From the NCBI GenBank assembly GCA_903835005.1, contig CAILLK010000117.1:72422-125019 (forward strand): 52,598 nt of DNA, in the 5' to 3' direction. The stretch comes from an uncultured Bacteroidota bacterium (lineage in GTDB: Bacteria; Bacteroidota; Bacteroidia; Chitinophagales; Chitinophagaceae). Positions within the stretch are counted from its first letter, which is position 1, and each line of letters starts with the position of its first letter. The position numbers and the translations under genes were made by a program. The notes beneath the pieces are model-generated. The model saw nothing but the letters and a program-made list of their open reading frames with translations. It had not been told where the DNA came from and did no database searches. This document shows, one piece after another, positions 42,547 to 52,571 of this stretch.

Positions 42547-44406
42547 ATGGGCAAAGTAGCCATTAATATAGTTACGGGAAGTATACAGCAGGAAGAAATA
42601 ATTGTAGGCATAGATCTGGGCACCACCAACAGCCTGATAGCCATTGTAAGAAATGATACCCACGAGCCGATAGCCCTGAAAGAAACAGATGGCCTGGCGC
42701 TGGTACCTTCAATAGTGCATTTTGATGATTATGGGAACGTAACAGTTGGGAACCCTGCAAAAGAATTACTGATTGCAGAGCCGGAGCGTACCATATATTC
42801 CGTAAAGCGGCTGATGGGTAAATCTTACAAAGATGTAGGTAAAGATGCCGGTTTTTTCGCTTATAATATCATTGATGATGGTACGGATGCACTGGTGAAG
42901 ATACAGGTGGGCGACAGGTTTTTTTCGCCAATAGAACTGTCATCCTACATTCTTAAGGAACTAAAAAAAAGGGCAGAGCATATACTGAAAGTGGGTATTA
43001 CCAAGGCAGTGATAACCGTGCCTGCCTACTTCAATGATTCCCAGCGGCAGGCCACCCGCGATGCAGGCCGTCTGGCGGGGCTTGATGTATTGCGCATAAT
43101 CAATGAGCCTACTGCCGCAAGTCTGGCTTATGGCCTCGGCACCAAACACCATGAAGAAAAGACGATCGCTGTTTATGACCTTGGTGGAGGAACTTTTGAT
43201 ATTTCTGTATTAACACTGAGCAACGGCATCTTTGAAGTGCTGTCCACCAATGGCGATACCTACCTCGGCGGCGATGATATGGATAACGCAATTGTGAAGT
43301 ACTGGCAACAGCAGACAGGTATAACAGATACAGAATTACATAACTTTAAATCACTTGCGCAGCAGTTCCGGATAAGGGCGGAGCAGGCTAAAGTGCATTT
43401 GACGGATAATGAAGTATATGAGGGCATGATTGACGATCAGGCTGTCCGCCTGACCAGGGAGAAATTTAATGAACTGATACAGCATCTTGTAGATAGAACG
43501 ATATCAGCTTGCCAGAACTCCCTGACTGATGCCGGACTGAATGTGGCTCAAATAGATGCGGTAGTGATGGTGGGTGGCTCAACAAGAGTGCCACTGGTAA
43601 AAGAAAGTGTAAAGAAATTCTTCGGGCGGGAGGTGTATGACCGGCTGAATCCGGATGAAGTGGTGGCGCTGGGAGCGGCTGTGCAGGCCGATATACTTGC
43701 CGGAAATAATACCGAAATGCTGCTGCTGGATGTTACGCCGTTATCGCTGGGTATTGAAACCATGGGCGGGCTGATGGATGTATTGATACCCCGCAACTCG
43801 AAAATACCGAACAGGGCCGGTCGGCAGTACACCACCCAGAAAGACGGGCAGGGCAGTATGCGGATTTCTGTTTTCCAGGGAGAGCGTGACCTGGTACAAA
43901 ACAACCGGAAGCTGGCAGAATTTAACCTGACCGGTATACCTGGTATGCCAGCCGGACTGCCAAAAGTTGAAGTTACCTTCCTGATAGATGCCGATGGCAT
44001 TTTGAAGGTGAGCGCCACAGAATTGCGGAGTGGGGTAGCGCAGAGCATTGATGTAAAGCCGCAATATGGCCTGACAGATGAAGAGGTGGAAAACATGCTG
44101 CTGGATTCATTAACCCACGCCAAAGACGATATTAAAACTCGTGCCCTGGTCGAAGCTGTTACTGAGGCGCAACAAATGCTGGATGTAACAGAGAAGTTTA
44201 TTAAGAAACACGAAAGAGAACTTATTCTGGACGAAATAGAAGTGACAAAAACGAGGATGCAATTCCTTCGCGAAGCTATTGAGGCAAAAGATAAGGACCG
44301 GATTCATAAGGAAACAGAATTGCTTAATGACATCTCCCGTCCGTTTGCCGAGCGGGTTATGGATGCGGCGCTTAAGGACGCTATGAAGGGAAAGAAAGTT
44401 ATTTAA
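42547..44406 (+). CDS. hscA: Hsp70-type Fe-S cluster assembly chaperone HscA
   Basis: 619 aa, the HscA length. An N-terminal extension ([20 protein letters not shown]) precedes [17 protein letters not shown], where DnaK has none. [15 protein letters not shown] (phosphate 2), [14 protein letters not shown] and [13 protein letters not shown] (adenosine) are intact. The substrate domain starts near residue 390 ([20 protein letters not shown], then [20 protein letters not shown]). The C-terminal lid lacks the acidic tail of DnaK. HscA transfers Fe-S clusters from IscU with HscB. No isc or hscB gene is nearby, so it is isolated here. DnaK-like alternatives are less likely. Confidence 0.87.
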   Translation: MGKVAINIVTGSIQQEEIIVGIDLGTTNSLIAIVRNDTHEPIALKETDGLALVPSIVHFDDYGNVTVGNPAKELLIAEPERTIYSVKRLMGKSYKDVGKDAGFFAYNIIDDGTDALVKIQVGDRFFSPIELSSYILKELKKRAEHILKVGITKAVITVPAYFNDSQRQATRDAGRLAGLDVLRIINEPTAASLAYGLGTKHHEEKTIAVYDLGGGTFDISVLTLSNGIFEVLSTNGDTYLGGDDMDNAIVKYWQQQTGITDTELHNFKSLAQQFRIRAEQAKVHLTDNEVYEGMIDDQAVRLTREKFNELIQHLVDRTISACQNSLTDAGLNVAQIDAVVMVGGSTRVPLVKESVKKFFGREVYDRLNPDEVVALGAAVQADILAGNNTEMLLLDVTPLSLGIETMGGLMDVLIPRNSKIPNRAGRQYTTQKDGQGSMRISVFQGERDLVQNNRKLAEFNLTGIPGMPAGLPKVEVTFLIDADGILKVSATELRSGVAQSIDVKPQYGLTDEEVENMLLDSLTHAKDDIKTRALVEAVTEAQQMLDVTEKFIKKHERELILDEIEVTKTRMQFLREAIEAKDKDRIHKETELLNDISRPFAERVMDAALKDAMKGKKVI

Positions 44407-44492
44407 GCCCTGGTACAGTCGTTTGTTTAAAGCTAAATCGGTGGTCTGAAATAAGTTTTTTGCATTCTGATTTTAGTTTTTACATTTATAAA

Positions 44493-45758
44493 ATGAACGA
44501 AGCCCTCTTCCAATTCATCTGGCAATTTAGTTTGTACAATCCTTTCGGGCTGCAGACACCGGAGGGAGAGCCTGTAACCGTGGTACACTGCGGCAAGCTG
44601 AACAGGGATGCCGGGCCCGATTTTCTGGAGGCTAAAGTGAAGGTAGGCAATACCTTGCTGGTCGGCAATGTGGAACTGCACATAAAAAGCAGCGACTGGC
44701 TGAAGCATGGCCACCAGCACGATGCTGCTTACCAAAACCTGATACTGCATGTAGTTTATGAAAATGATGAGCCGGATGTAGCTGAAAACACGCCGGTGCT
44801 GGTGCTGAAAAAACATGTTTCTCAGAGTGTAATAACCAAGTATTCAAACCTGATGCAGGCCCCTTTCCAATTGCCCTGTGCCAATCAGCACAGCCAGGTA
44901 AGGGATATAACCAAAGAAGGCTGGCTGAGCAGGCTGCTTGCCGAACGCTGGGAAATGAAACTGAGCGACTGGAATGTGCTCCTTGAAAACTCGGCTGAAG
45001 ACTGGCGGAATCTGCTCTACTGGCGCATGGCGGCCAACTTTGGCTTCAAAACAAATGCTGTGCCTTTTTTAATGCTGGCTCAATCACTTCCTCTTAATAT
45101 TCCCGCAAAACACCGCGAAAGCCTGATGCAGATTGAAGCGCTGCTCTTCGGGCAGGCGGGTATGCTCGATGATGATTTTGAAGATGACTACCCAAGAGAA
45201 CTGCAACGGGAATATGACTACCTGAAAAAGAAATACAAGCTGAAACCAATTGCCAAGCACCTCTGGAAGTTCCTGCGGATGCGGCCCGCTAATTTCCCGA
45301 CAGTGAGAATAGCCCAGTTTGCGGCTTTAATTCACAAGTCCGTTCATTTGTTTTCCCAGATTATTGAGACTCATTCGGTAAAAGAGCTGGAACCCTTGCT
45401 GGATATTACCGCCAGTGGCTATTGGGACACCCATTTCCAGTTTGATGCAGCGCAGGAAAAAGCCGCTCCCAAGTCATTGGGCAAGACCTCATTTGAGAAT
45501 ATCATTATCAATACCATAGCGCCAATACAGTTTCTGTATGCAGCTAAGCAGGACACGTATCTGCTGCAGGAAAAAGCCCTGCAACTCCTTGAAGCTGTAC
45601 CCGCCGAAAAGAACAACATAACGCGGCTATGGGAAGAAAACGGATGGAAGGCTGGTAATGCTGCACAATCGCAGGCCTTGTTGCAATTGTATAATAATTA
45701 CTGCAGCTCGAAACGGTGTTTGGAATGTACTATAGGGTTGAATATTATGAGGCCTTGA
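44493..45758 (+). CDS. DUF2851 family protein
   Basis: 421 aa from ATG at 44493; the longer frame opens with TTG inside a promoter-like stretch (TTG, 18 nt, TACATTTA). Conserved DUF2851 features: MNEALFQFIWQFSLYNPFGL, VHCGKLNRDAGPDFLEAKVK, ELHIKSSDWLKHGHQHDAAY, LILHVVYENDEPD (beta-rich N-terminal domain) and DWRNLLYWRMAANFGFKTNA, FPTVRIAQFAALIHKSVHLF (helical C-terminal part). The family is typical of Bacteroidota and uncharacterised. Follows hscA by 86 bp on the same strand. Confidence 0.86.
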   Translation: MNEALFQFIWQFSLYNPFGLQTPEGEPVTVVHCGKLNRDAGPDFLEAKVKVGNTLLVGNVELHIKSSDWLKHGHQHDAAYQNLILHVVYENDEPDVAENTPVLVLKKHVSQSVITKYSNLMQAPFQLPCANQHSQVRDITKEGWLSRLLAERWEMKLSDWNVLLENSAEDWRNLLYWRMAANFGFKTNAVPFLMLAQSLPLNIPAKHRESLMQIEALLFGQAGMLDDDFEDDYPRELQREYDYLKKKYKLKPIAKHLWKFLRMRPANFPTVRIAQFAALIHKSVHLFSQIIETHSVKELEPLLDITASGYWDTHFQFDAAQEKAAPKSLGKTSFENIIINTIAPIQFLYAAKQDTYLLQEKALQLLEAVPAEKNNITRLWEENGWKAGNAAQSQALLQLYNNYCSSKRCLECTIGLNIMRP

Positions 45759-45771
45759 TGTAAAATCACAA

Positions 45772-45795
45772 TTACTTTATTTCTGCATAAAGTAA
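45772..45795. terminator. AT-rich hairpin between convergent genes
   Basis: TTACTTTAT (45772-45780) and its complement (45787-45795), 6-nt loop, between the DUF2851 gene and the minus-strand gene ending at 45803. Weak but well placed. Confidence 0.4.
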
Positions 45796-45802
45796 ACTAC
45801 AC

Positions 45803-46507
45803 TTATCTGTGCCCCCAGTGTATATTATTCCATGCATTTGAAAAACCAGCGCCAATACCGCTCATATCAACGTTATACAACCGGCCATACGATCCGTATA
45901 CAAGCGTGAGGGTATAGGCATTGCCCGCAATATTTGAACCATCAGGTATGGAATAGTTTACTACATTATATTTGGCCTCTATAGCCACATACGACACATG
46001 TTCGCCATTGTTTCTTTCCTTATGATTCAAAAATATTTTATACCCCATCCCGAAATTTAAATTCGGCGATCTGTAGGTCGGCAGCACACCCCCTTTATCC
46101 AATGAATACGTTATTAGATCCAGTCCGGCACCACATAAGATATCAAATTCATGCCGGTTGCCCACTCGCAAAGGATATGCCCAATCCAGACCCACATAGC
46201 CACCGCCATTATAAGTGGCGTTAAATAGCGTGTCATGATAAGTTATATCAGTGCTATATGGGTTTCCCCGTACATTGAACCTGAAATCAATATGGATGTC
46301 CCACATTAAATTCCTGCTTCTGCTTCCCAACGAAAAACCTAATGATTGTTGATTACCTACTCTGCCCAGGTTGTTTTGGGGATTCCATATCCCTGAACTT
46401 AAAGCAAAATTAACCCCGGAAATATCATAGCCATTGAAAAATCCGCTCTGGCTATATGCACAATAAGAAATTGCGGTAATCAATAATGTTATAAGGGTTC
46501 GCTTCAT
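45803..46507 (-). CDS. Exported outer-membrane beta-barrel-like protein, unknown function
   Basis: 234 aa. MKRTLITLLITAISYCAYSQ signal peptide. The rest alternates short hydrophobic strands ending in aromatic residues (GFSLGSRSRNLMWDIHIDFR, FNVRGNPYSTDITYHDTLFN, YVGLDWAYPLRVGNRHEFDI, GYKIFLNHKERNNGEHVSYV, AGNAYTLTLVYGSYGRLYNV) with Gly-rich turns, the pattern of a barrel of eight or ten strands. Ends NNIHWGHR without a final aromatic residue, which is unusual for a BAM substrate. Single gene. Confidence 0.55.
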   Translation of the reverse strand: MKRTLITLLITAISYCAYSQSGFFNGYDISGVNFALSSGIWNPQNNLGRVGNQQSLGFSLGSRSRNLMWDIHIDFRFNVRGNPYSTDITYHDTLFNATYNGGGYVGLDWAYPLRVGNRHEFDILCGAGLDLITYSLDKGGVLPTYRSPNLNFGMGYKIFLNHKERNNGEHVSYVAIEAKYNVVNYSIPDGSNIAGNAYTLTLVYGSYGRLYNVDMSGIGAGFSNAWNNIHWGHR

Positions 46508-46623
46508 ATTGAGTTTGGGTAAATTACTGAGAATGAATTAATAGCAAAGTATCTGACTTAGTGCAGCATAAAAGGATTAATACACACTGAAAAAAGTGTA
46601 TAAGTAACTTCATGGTTTACCAA

Positions 46624-49600
46624 CTAATCCCCAATTTCCTCACTATCCTCATGCCAAGGGAATGAGGTTGCATTCTTGCCTGTTTCCCAGTAGAACTTGC
46701 CCCGTTTGTTATCGTAGTTGCCAATTTCGTTCATTGTTTCGCAGTCATAAAGGCGGCCGTTTACCATAGTGTAGTGCACTGATTCTGTGTTGTAAATATT
46801 ATCAAGCGGGTTCTTGTCCAGGATGATGAGGTCGGCCAGTTTGCCTGGTTTGAGGGAGCCTATCCAGTTGTCGAGGCCTAGGTTAACTGCCGGGTTAATG
46901 GTGCCACAGCGCAGCGCTTCCATTGGCGTCATTCCACCCTGCGCAAGCATCCATGTTTCCCAATGCACACCTATTCCTTGTATCTGGCCATGTGCGCCCA
47001 TGTTGATCTTAACGCCTGCATCTGAGAGCTTTTTCAGGCTTTTCGAGACAAGGATATGGCCGTTTTCATATTCTTCTTCAGGCACCATAGTGCGGTGACG
47101 GCTGCGGGTATCTATTACAGACCGGGGAGTAAATCTCAGCAGCCTTTCTTTTTCCCATACATTGGTGTGCTGGTACCAGTAGTTTTCGCCAGCCATAGCG
47201 CCATAGCAAACTATCAGGGTGGGGGTGTTACCGGTTTGTGAGTTTTTCCAGAACTGTATTACATCGTTATACAATGGTGCAACTGGTATATTGTGCTCTA
47301 TAGTAGTGTGGCCATCCATTATCTGGGTCATGTTGTGGTAGAAGAAAGAACCGCCTTCTGGCACTACTTCCATTTTCAGTTCGCGGGCCGCTTCTATAAT
47401 CATCTGGCGCTGCTCGCGGCGGGGCTGGTTATAGCTTTTCACACTAAAAGCGCCATAAGCCTTGGTGCGGCGCAAGGCGCTTTTGGCATCTTCGTAGGAG
47501 TTGATCACTGCTTTGAAATCACCATCGGCGCCATAAAGTATTGTTCCGGTAGAGAATACCCGCGGGCCCACCATGTCTCCGGCTTTCACCAGTTCGCTCT
47601 GGGCAAATACCATCTCGCTGTTGGCCGATGGATCGTGCATAGTGGTTACTCCATAGGCAAGGTTGGTGTAATAGGGCCAGTGCTTATCGGGCGTAAGTCC
47701 GGAACGGAAGTGGCCGCCGTGGGCATGAGCATCTATAAAGCCGGGCATAATGGTTTTGCCTTCGCAGTCAATCACCCTGGCATGGGCAGGAATGGTTACC
47801 TCGCTGGTGCGGCCTATGGCTTTAATCAAATTGCCATCAACAATAACAGTTCCATTATCTATCTCTTCAGTACCCTCCATTGTAATGATGTGGGCATGCG
47901 TAAATGCGATTAGCCCCTTAGGCTTGTCAGTTTTAGCGGTTAAACCAACTGTAATGCCATGCTCCGGAAGCTTGAATGCAGAATCAGGTTTGTTGTTGAT
48001 AAATTCAAAACGGTCTTCGAGATTTATGCTGTAATACTGGTCGCCGAGGGTGTAGTGGAGTATTTTGCTGTTGCTGCTCCAGTGCAGGTTGATACCGGCA
48101 TCGAGCGATACTTTCTTGACCGGAAAATCGGTCGATTCGGCGCTGAGGCTGATCTCTTTTCCGGTGTGCGGGAATGGTGCAATATATACTTCGTGCAGAT
48201 CTACATAAGCTACCCAGTTGCCATCGGGCGAAACTGTGAACTGCCCGCCATAGTGGCTTTTGAAGATGGAATGTTCGTCGGAGCCATCAGGCTTGCAACT
48301 GTTCAGGGTTTTATCAAGACCACCGCCAGCCTGGTAATAAATGCGTTTGCCGGTATGGTCGAATTTAGGATTTGAACCTTTATCAGTAACGAATGTTTCC
48401 TTATGACCTGAGGCCGGCATCAGGTATATACCAGGCTTAATGGTAAAGGTATTGCCCATAACATTGTCGCCTTCTTCTTTTGAATATACGATCCATTTGC
48501 CATCTGGAGAGTAAGAAGGGGTGCGGTACATGCCTTTTTTGGTGGTTAGCGCTACTGGTTTGGCGTTACCATTCAGGTCTGCCTTACAGATTGATCCGGT
48601 TAATTCATCGGTCCAGGTAACGTATACAATGCTATGGCCATCAGGAGAATAGGATGGTTCAAACTCATGAGCCTTGCTGCTGGTGATCCTTTCTGGCCGG
48701 CCATTGGGAAGTGCCTTTTTGTAGATATGGCCAAGTGCATTGAACACCAGCCATTTGCTATCGGGCGAGGTAATGGCATGGCGGATCACATTTATATTAA
48801 ACTCATCGGGGTTCAGATTTTGCGGGAACCTGACAGCATCTGTCATATGTTGTTTCACATGACACGTGAACGGGATTTCAGTGGCTTCATTTACTTTAGT
48901 TGGATTTACTTTCCGGATCTTGCCGCCTGCCCAGATAAGGATATGTTGGTCGTCAGGTGTCCATGCAAATCCGGTATAGATACCGAAGATGGTCCAGGCT
49001 TCCTGCTGGTCTTTATCCAGCTTGTCATATACAGGCCATTCTTCGCCTGTGGCAAGGTCGCGCAGGTAAAGAACTGATTGGGTGCGCACCCGCCTTACAA
49101 AGGCCATAAGCTTGCCATTGTGCGATATCTGCGGACGCACCGCGCCGCCGGGGCCACCGGTTACATCATCAATAATCCCTTTCTCGCGGTCGAAACGCTT
49201 AATGACGAATATCTGGTTATTAGGGTCTTTGTTGTACTGGAAGTAGCCACCCGGATACATGTCTTCGCTGTAATATACATAACGCCCATCCGGACTTACG
49301 CAGGGCTCATTGAGGTCCTGCTGGTCGTTTTTGCGGGCAGTGAGCTGCAGGCCGCCACCGCCATTGATGTGGTACATCCACAGTTCACCTGCGCCAAGGG
49401 ACCGGCCAGAAGTAAAATGTTTGCGGGCTATGATGTAGTTTTTATCTGCCCAAACGCCATTATTCAGCAACCGGAAGTTCTCTTTGGTTATCTGTTTGGC
49501 ATGGCTGCCATCACGGTCCATCACCCATATGTTATCGCCGCCGCCGGCATCTGAGGTAAACAAAATCTTTTTGCCATCGGGGCTGAAGCGGGGCTGCACC

Positions 49601-49878
49601 TCCCAGGCCATGCCTGTGCGAATGGCTTTGGCTTCGCCTCCTTTTACCGGCATAGAATAAATATCACCGAGCAGATCAAACACGATTTCCTTTCCATCCG
49701 GTGAGAGGTCAAGATTCATCCAGGTGCCTTCATTTACAGTAAAGCTTACATCATGGCCGGGGCCACCGGGGTTATTCACATCCCACTTTTTTTTATCATC
49801 TTTTTTATCCTGAGCGGATAGGGATATTGTGAGAAACGGGAGTAATGTGAGAAATGTGAGAAATGTGTTGCGGCGCAT
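46624..49878 (-). CDS. TolB/tricorn-like propeller fused to amidohydrolase, exported
   Basis: 1084 aa. Signal peptide RRNTFLTFLTLLPFLTISLSA. Residues ~35-620 hold several PD40/WD40-like blades (MNLDLSPDGKEIVFDLLGDI, YTGFAWTPDDQHILIWAGGK, APSYSPDGKWIVYSKEEGDN-like SYSPDGKWIVYSKEEGD). From ~655 an amidohydrolase TIM barrel follows: VDGNLIKAIGRTSEVTIPAH, PGFIDAHAHGGHFRSG (metal HxH), GVTTMHDPSAN, VPEGGSFFYHNMTQIMDGHT, IEHNIPVAPL and LKPGKLADLIILDKNP. The propeller plus amidohydrolase order is known in Bacteroidota and may act on peptides or imides. Metal Lys and second His pair are not all verified. Confidence 0.85.
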   Translation of the reverse strand: MRRNTFLTFLTLLPFLTISLSAQDKKDDKKKWDVNNPGGPGHDVSFTVNEGTWMNLDLSPDGKEIVFDLLGDIYSMPVKGGEAKAIRTGMAWEVQPRFSPDGKKILFTSDAGGGDNIWVMDRDGSHAKQITKENFRLLNNGVWADKNYIIARKHFTSGRSLGAGELWMYHINGGGGLQLTARKNDQQDLNEPCVSPDGRYVYYSEDMYPGGYFQYNKDPNNQIFVIKRFDREKGIIDDVTGGPGGAVRPQISHNGKLMAFVRRVRTQSVLYLRDLATGEEWPVYDKLDKDQQEAWTIFGIYTGFAWTPDDQHILIWAGGKIRKVNPTKVNEATEIPFTCHVKQHMTDAVRFPQNLNPDEFNINVIRHAITSPDSKWLVFNALGHIYKKALPNGRPERITSSKAHEFEPSYSPDGHSIVYVTWTDELTGSICKADLNGNAKPVALTTKKGMYRTPSYSPDGKWIVYSKEEGDNVMGNTFTIKPGIYLMPASGHKETFVTDKGSNPKFDHTGKRIYYQAGGGLDKTLNSCKPDGSDEHSIFKSHYGGQFTVSPDGNWVAYVDLHEVYIAPFPHTGKEISLSAESTDFPVKKVSLDAGINLHWSSNSKILHYTLGDQYYSINLEDRFEFINNKPDSAFKLPEHGITVGLTAKTDKPKGLIAFTHAHIITMEGTEEIDNGTVIVDGNLIKAIGRTSEVTIPAHARVIDCEGKTIMPGFIDAHAHGGHFRSGLTPDKHWPYYTNLAYGVTTMHDPSANSEMVFAQSELVKAGDMVGPRVFSTGTILYGADGDFKAVINSYEDAKSALRRTKAYGAFSVKSYNQPRREQRQMIIEAARELKMEVVPEGGSFFYHNMTQIMDGHTTIEHNIPVAPLYNDVIQFWKNSQTGNTPTLIVCYGAMAGENYWYQHTNVWEKERLLRFTPRSVIDTRSRHRTMVPEEEYENGHILVSKSLKKLSDAGVKINMGAHGQIQGIGVHWETWMLAQGGMTPMEALRCGTINPAVNLGLDNWIGSLKPGKLADLIILDKNPLDNIYNTESVHYTMVNGRLYDCETMNEIGNYDNKRGKFYWETGKNATSFPWHEDSEEIGD

Positions 49879-50011
49879 GCAGATGAATTTGTGTGGGGAT
49901 AAAGATAAGTTAGGAATGGGGAATTAATAGGGGGATTTCTATTTGATTTAGTTAGCTAAATCTTATCAGGGACATTTCAAACCAGATAAATCCTAATATC
50001 TCTAATCTCCC

Positions 50012-50019
50012 TATCTTTG
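50012..50019 (+). promoter_or_regulatory. -7 element of the thioredoxin-fold gene
   Basis: TATCTTTG, perfect TAnnTTTG, 20 bp upstream of the ATG at 50040. Confidence 0.5.
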
Positions 50020-50039
50020 TTATTAAATGTATACATTCT

Positions 50040-51284
50040 ATGAAGAAGCTCAGTCCAATTTTAATAATACTCTTTTGCTGCCAGATCTCGTTCGGCAGCG
50101 ATACTACTATTGTATTTCGGCCAACAGAGTTTTCGAAAGTTTTTGAGGCAGCTAAGAGGGAGCAGAAGCCGGTAATGCTGTTCTTTCATTTTGATGGCTG
50201 CGGTGCGTGCAACATTATGATACAGGATATTTTTACCAAAAAAAGCGTTTATGATTTTTACAATTCAAAGTTAGTGTGCTATGCCATCAATACATTGAAA
50301 GGGGAGGGGGTAGAGCTGGCTAAACGATACGGGGTTCAGTCATGTCCGGCTTTTCTGTTTCTGAATGCGGATGGCAGGGTTGTCCATAAAATTGTTGGAT
50401 TGTATGACACAGTAAGTTTTATCCGGCAGGCTGCTTATGCTTTTGATGCTGCGGGGTCGTTGTCGGATTACCGGAAACGATATGATGCAGGGGAGAGGGG
50501 ATCGGATTTTTTGAGGGAGTATTGCTGCAAGCTCAGGGATGCGGCTGAATTGGATACGGTTTTGATCAGGATGTATGTGCATACATTGCCGGAAGAGGAT
50601 ATAAAGAGGCCGGAAAATATTCGGTTTATTTATGAGTTTTGTTTTCATAATCATGAGCCGGCGCTGCCTTATGGCAGTAAGGGCTTTCAATTTATGCTCA
50701 GCAACAGGAAATTATTCAATCAGTATTTCGATAGCAGCCAGGTGAATGCAAGGATTGTGATGCTTGCATCGGATTCACTTTACAGCGCAATAGAGCATTT
50801 GAATGAGCGGGAGTTTAACCGGATAATCGCAATACTTAAACCATTTGACGGGCACGACTGCCTCTATAAAGAAATGGATGGCCGGCTTACGGCTGCCATG
50901 GACTCAAAACACATTATTATGAATGCTCAGCTTGCCTTTTATGATAAAACCAGGGATAAAATAAAATATGAAAAAACGCTGGATCAATTTATAAAAGCTA
51001 TCTGGAACTCGAGTGGTGAACTCAATACAATCGCCTGGAATTATTTTGAAAAATATGATGACCCCGGCCACTTAAATAAAGCCCTGAAATGGGTGAAGCG
51101 CTCGGTGGAACTGAAAAGCTATTATGCCAACAATGATACATGGGCGAACTTGCTATATAAGCTCAACAGATATCAGGAGGGATATGCCAGGGCCAATATT
51201 GCCATTGAGCTGGCAATAAAAGAGGGGGTTGATTATAAGAGCACCTCTGAGCTTCAGGAAAAATTGCTGGGTAATAACAAATAG
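50040..51284 (+). CDS. Exported thioredoxin-fold protein with C-terminal helical (TPR-like) region
   Basis: 414 aa. MKKLSPILIILFCCQISFGS signal peptide. Residues ~25-135 are a thioredoxin-7/DUF255-like domain: VFEAAKREQKPVMLFFHFDG, CGACNIMIQDIFTKKSVYDF with the CGAC active site, KRYGVQSCPAFLFLNADGRV with cis-Pro. The remaining ~280 residues are helical with TPR-like pairs (LDQFIKAIWNSSGELNTIAW, YANNDTWANLLYKLNRYQEG). It probably acts as a periplasmic thiol oxidoreductase or scaffold. Last gene before a 1.3-kb non-coding end. Confidence 0.83.
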   Translation: MKKLSPILIILFCCQISFGSDTTIVFRPTEFSKVFEAAKREQKPVMLFFHFDGCGACNIMIQDIFTKKSVYDFYNSKLVCYAINTLKGEGVELAKRYGVQSCPAFLFLNADGRVVHKIVGLYDTVSFIRQAAYAFDAAGSLSDYRKRYDAGERGSDFLREYCCKLRDAAELDTVLIRMYVHTLPEEDIKRPENIRFIYEFCFHNHEPALPYGSKGFQFMLSNRKLFNQYFDSSQVNARIVMLASDSLYSAIEHLNEREFNRIIAILKPFDGHDCLYKEMDGRLTAAMDSKHIIMNAQLAFYDKTRDKIKYEKTLDQFIKAIWNSSGELNTIAWNYFEKYDDPGHLNKALKWVKRSVELKSYYANNDTWANLLYKLNRYQEGYARANIAIELAIKEGVDYKSTSELQEKLLGNNK

Positions 51285-51750
51285 ACCGGTATAAAAAATC
51301 ACATTCTTTTATTCGGATGTTCCGCAGGGCATCCGAAATTGCAGATAAAACCACTTCTCCGAAGGTATTCAAAGAATTGCAGCTCAAAATCCCACACCAT
51401 AGCCTGTCGGGTACCGGACTGCAACAAAGTCCGGTGAGCAGCCTGCCAGCCTAAATAAGCTTACCGGTTTATTGATAATCCATATCCTTTGAGCCAACTG
51501 GTATGATCCTATTGTCACAGAATATGTTATGCGCAATTCCGAAAATTCTTTAGTCGCTCCCCGGTTTTTAGGTCGGGTTGGAAATTTTGATAAAAAATAA
51601 ATTTGCTAAAAATTTGGAAATATCATCTATTTTACATAATTTTGTTCCAAATTTTGTGTCTGAATAGAGTTTTTTTAACTATGAAACAATATTATTGGCA
51701 TTCTGAGTGCATAAAAGGGCAATTTCCCTTACAGTTCAATAAGCATTATA
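51285..51750. other. Non-coding region with two hairpins
   Basis: TTCGGATG (51312-51319) pairs with CATCCGAA (51330-51337) 28 nt after the preceding stop and may end that transcript, though no T run follows. ACCGGACT (51413-51420) and AGTCCGGT (51428-51435) form a second hairpin. No gene seen. A 67-codon frame at 51603-51806 runs into the tandem repeat and is not called. Confidence 0.5.
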
Positions 51751-51830
51751 CCCGGATTATACCTTTTTATACCTTTTTATACCTTTTTATACCTTTTTAT
51801 ACCTGATTATACCTTTTTATACCTGATTAT
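51751..51830. repeat. Eight tandem 10-bp units (ACCTTTTTAT)
   Basis: Units are in register with every 10 bp from 51761 to 51830. Five are ACCTTTTTAT and two are ACCTGATTAT (51801-51810, 51821-51830), with a degenerate copy at 51751-51760. The T-tracts recur at one helical turn, as in curved DNA. There are no unique spacers, so it is not a CRISPR. Confidence 0.9.
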
Positions 51831-52097
51831 ACCGTATTTTGCATAATAAATAGTAATCATAAAATTTGATAATCAATATATTGAGTATAATAAATACGGA
51901 AACATATTTTCATTATACCTTGATCTTAAAACAAAATTATTTTTTCGAATTATTTTTGCTTAAATTTATTTACAATTATAAATTTATTGATCTATGAGAA
52001 ATCGATCTTCAAAAAAATAATATATCAATATTGCGGGATAAGAACCTTCTGCCAGTATCTACCCTGTACGCACAAGTTATTATTAAAGATATAAATT
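51831..52097. other. AT-rich region without gene
   Basis: Nothing recognisable in these 267 bp except continuing A/T richness (several AAATTTATT-type stretches). It joins the phased tandem repeat to the REP-like cluster. Confidence 0.5.
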
Positions 52098-52250
52098 GCC
52101 TCTTAGAGGCTATCTGTTTGTAGTATCAGAATAAATAAAATTGATTTATGCCCCGTAGGTGGCTATCCTGGTCGCGGATTGGATATCCCCAAATAAGGCA
52201 ACCTGTCTTTTCGGTGTTTTTTTACTACAAACCGCTAGCCCCCCTGGGGT
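52098..52250. repeat. REP-like cluster, inverted pair
   Basis: GCCTCTTAGAGGC (52098-52110) is followed by TATCTGTTTGTAGTA (plus orientation). A second palindrome at 52240-52250 (CCCC/GGGG) read on the minus strand is followed by TAGCGGTTTGTAGTA. The two units face each other, as at 8.0 kb. A third imperfect palindrome lies at 52150-52163. Confidence 0.65.
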
Positions 52251-52571
52251 AAATATTAAGCCAAATAATGATGAGTGTACAAGTTAAATGCCGGTAGGTA
52301 GGTAGATGAGATAAGATGAGATAATCGTAAATTTACTTATATCATCTACCAGCAAGTGTTTCACCGTCTATCCTTATCCCATCGCCTTTTTTCAAGACCA
52401 CGGGATAAGCACTTTATAGAAGATACGAAACGGTGTTCCAGATAATGTATGCAGTGCAAATGGTAAAAAAGTAAATTTATGGAAATACACTTTGTGCCCT
52501 TTATTTATAATTTAACGTGAGTTCGATGACTTAATTCGATCTTTGAAGCTTATTATCTTTGGTTAAGTGAA
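52251..52571. other. Non-coding region with inverted stretches
   Basis: No gene. CTTATCCC (52373-52380) and GGGATAAG (52402-52409) are complementary, and GTAGATGAGATAA near 52303 faces TTATATCATCTAC near 52337. This may be another decayed repeat or a structured RNA; not decidable by eye. Confidence 0.35.

Noticed and set aside
51603..51806. 67-codon frame ending FYTFLYLFIPFYT
   Set aside because: Its end is just translation of the 10-bp tandem repeat, and the start has no promoter support.
51751..51830. CRISPR array
   Set aside because: The units are adjacent 10-bp copies with no unique spacers, and no cas genes are present. The 14-bp arrays at 10.7 and 33.0 kb fail for the same reason.
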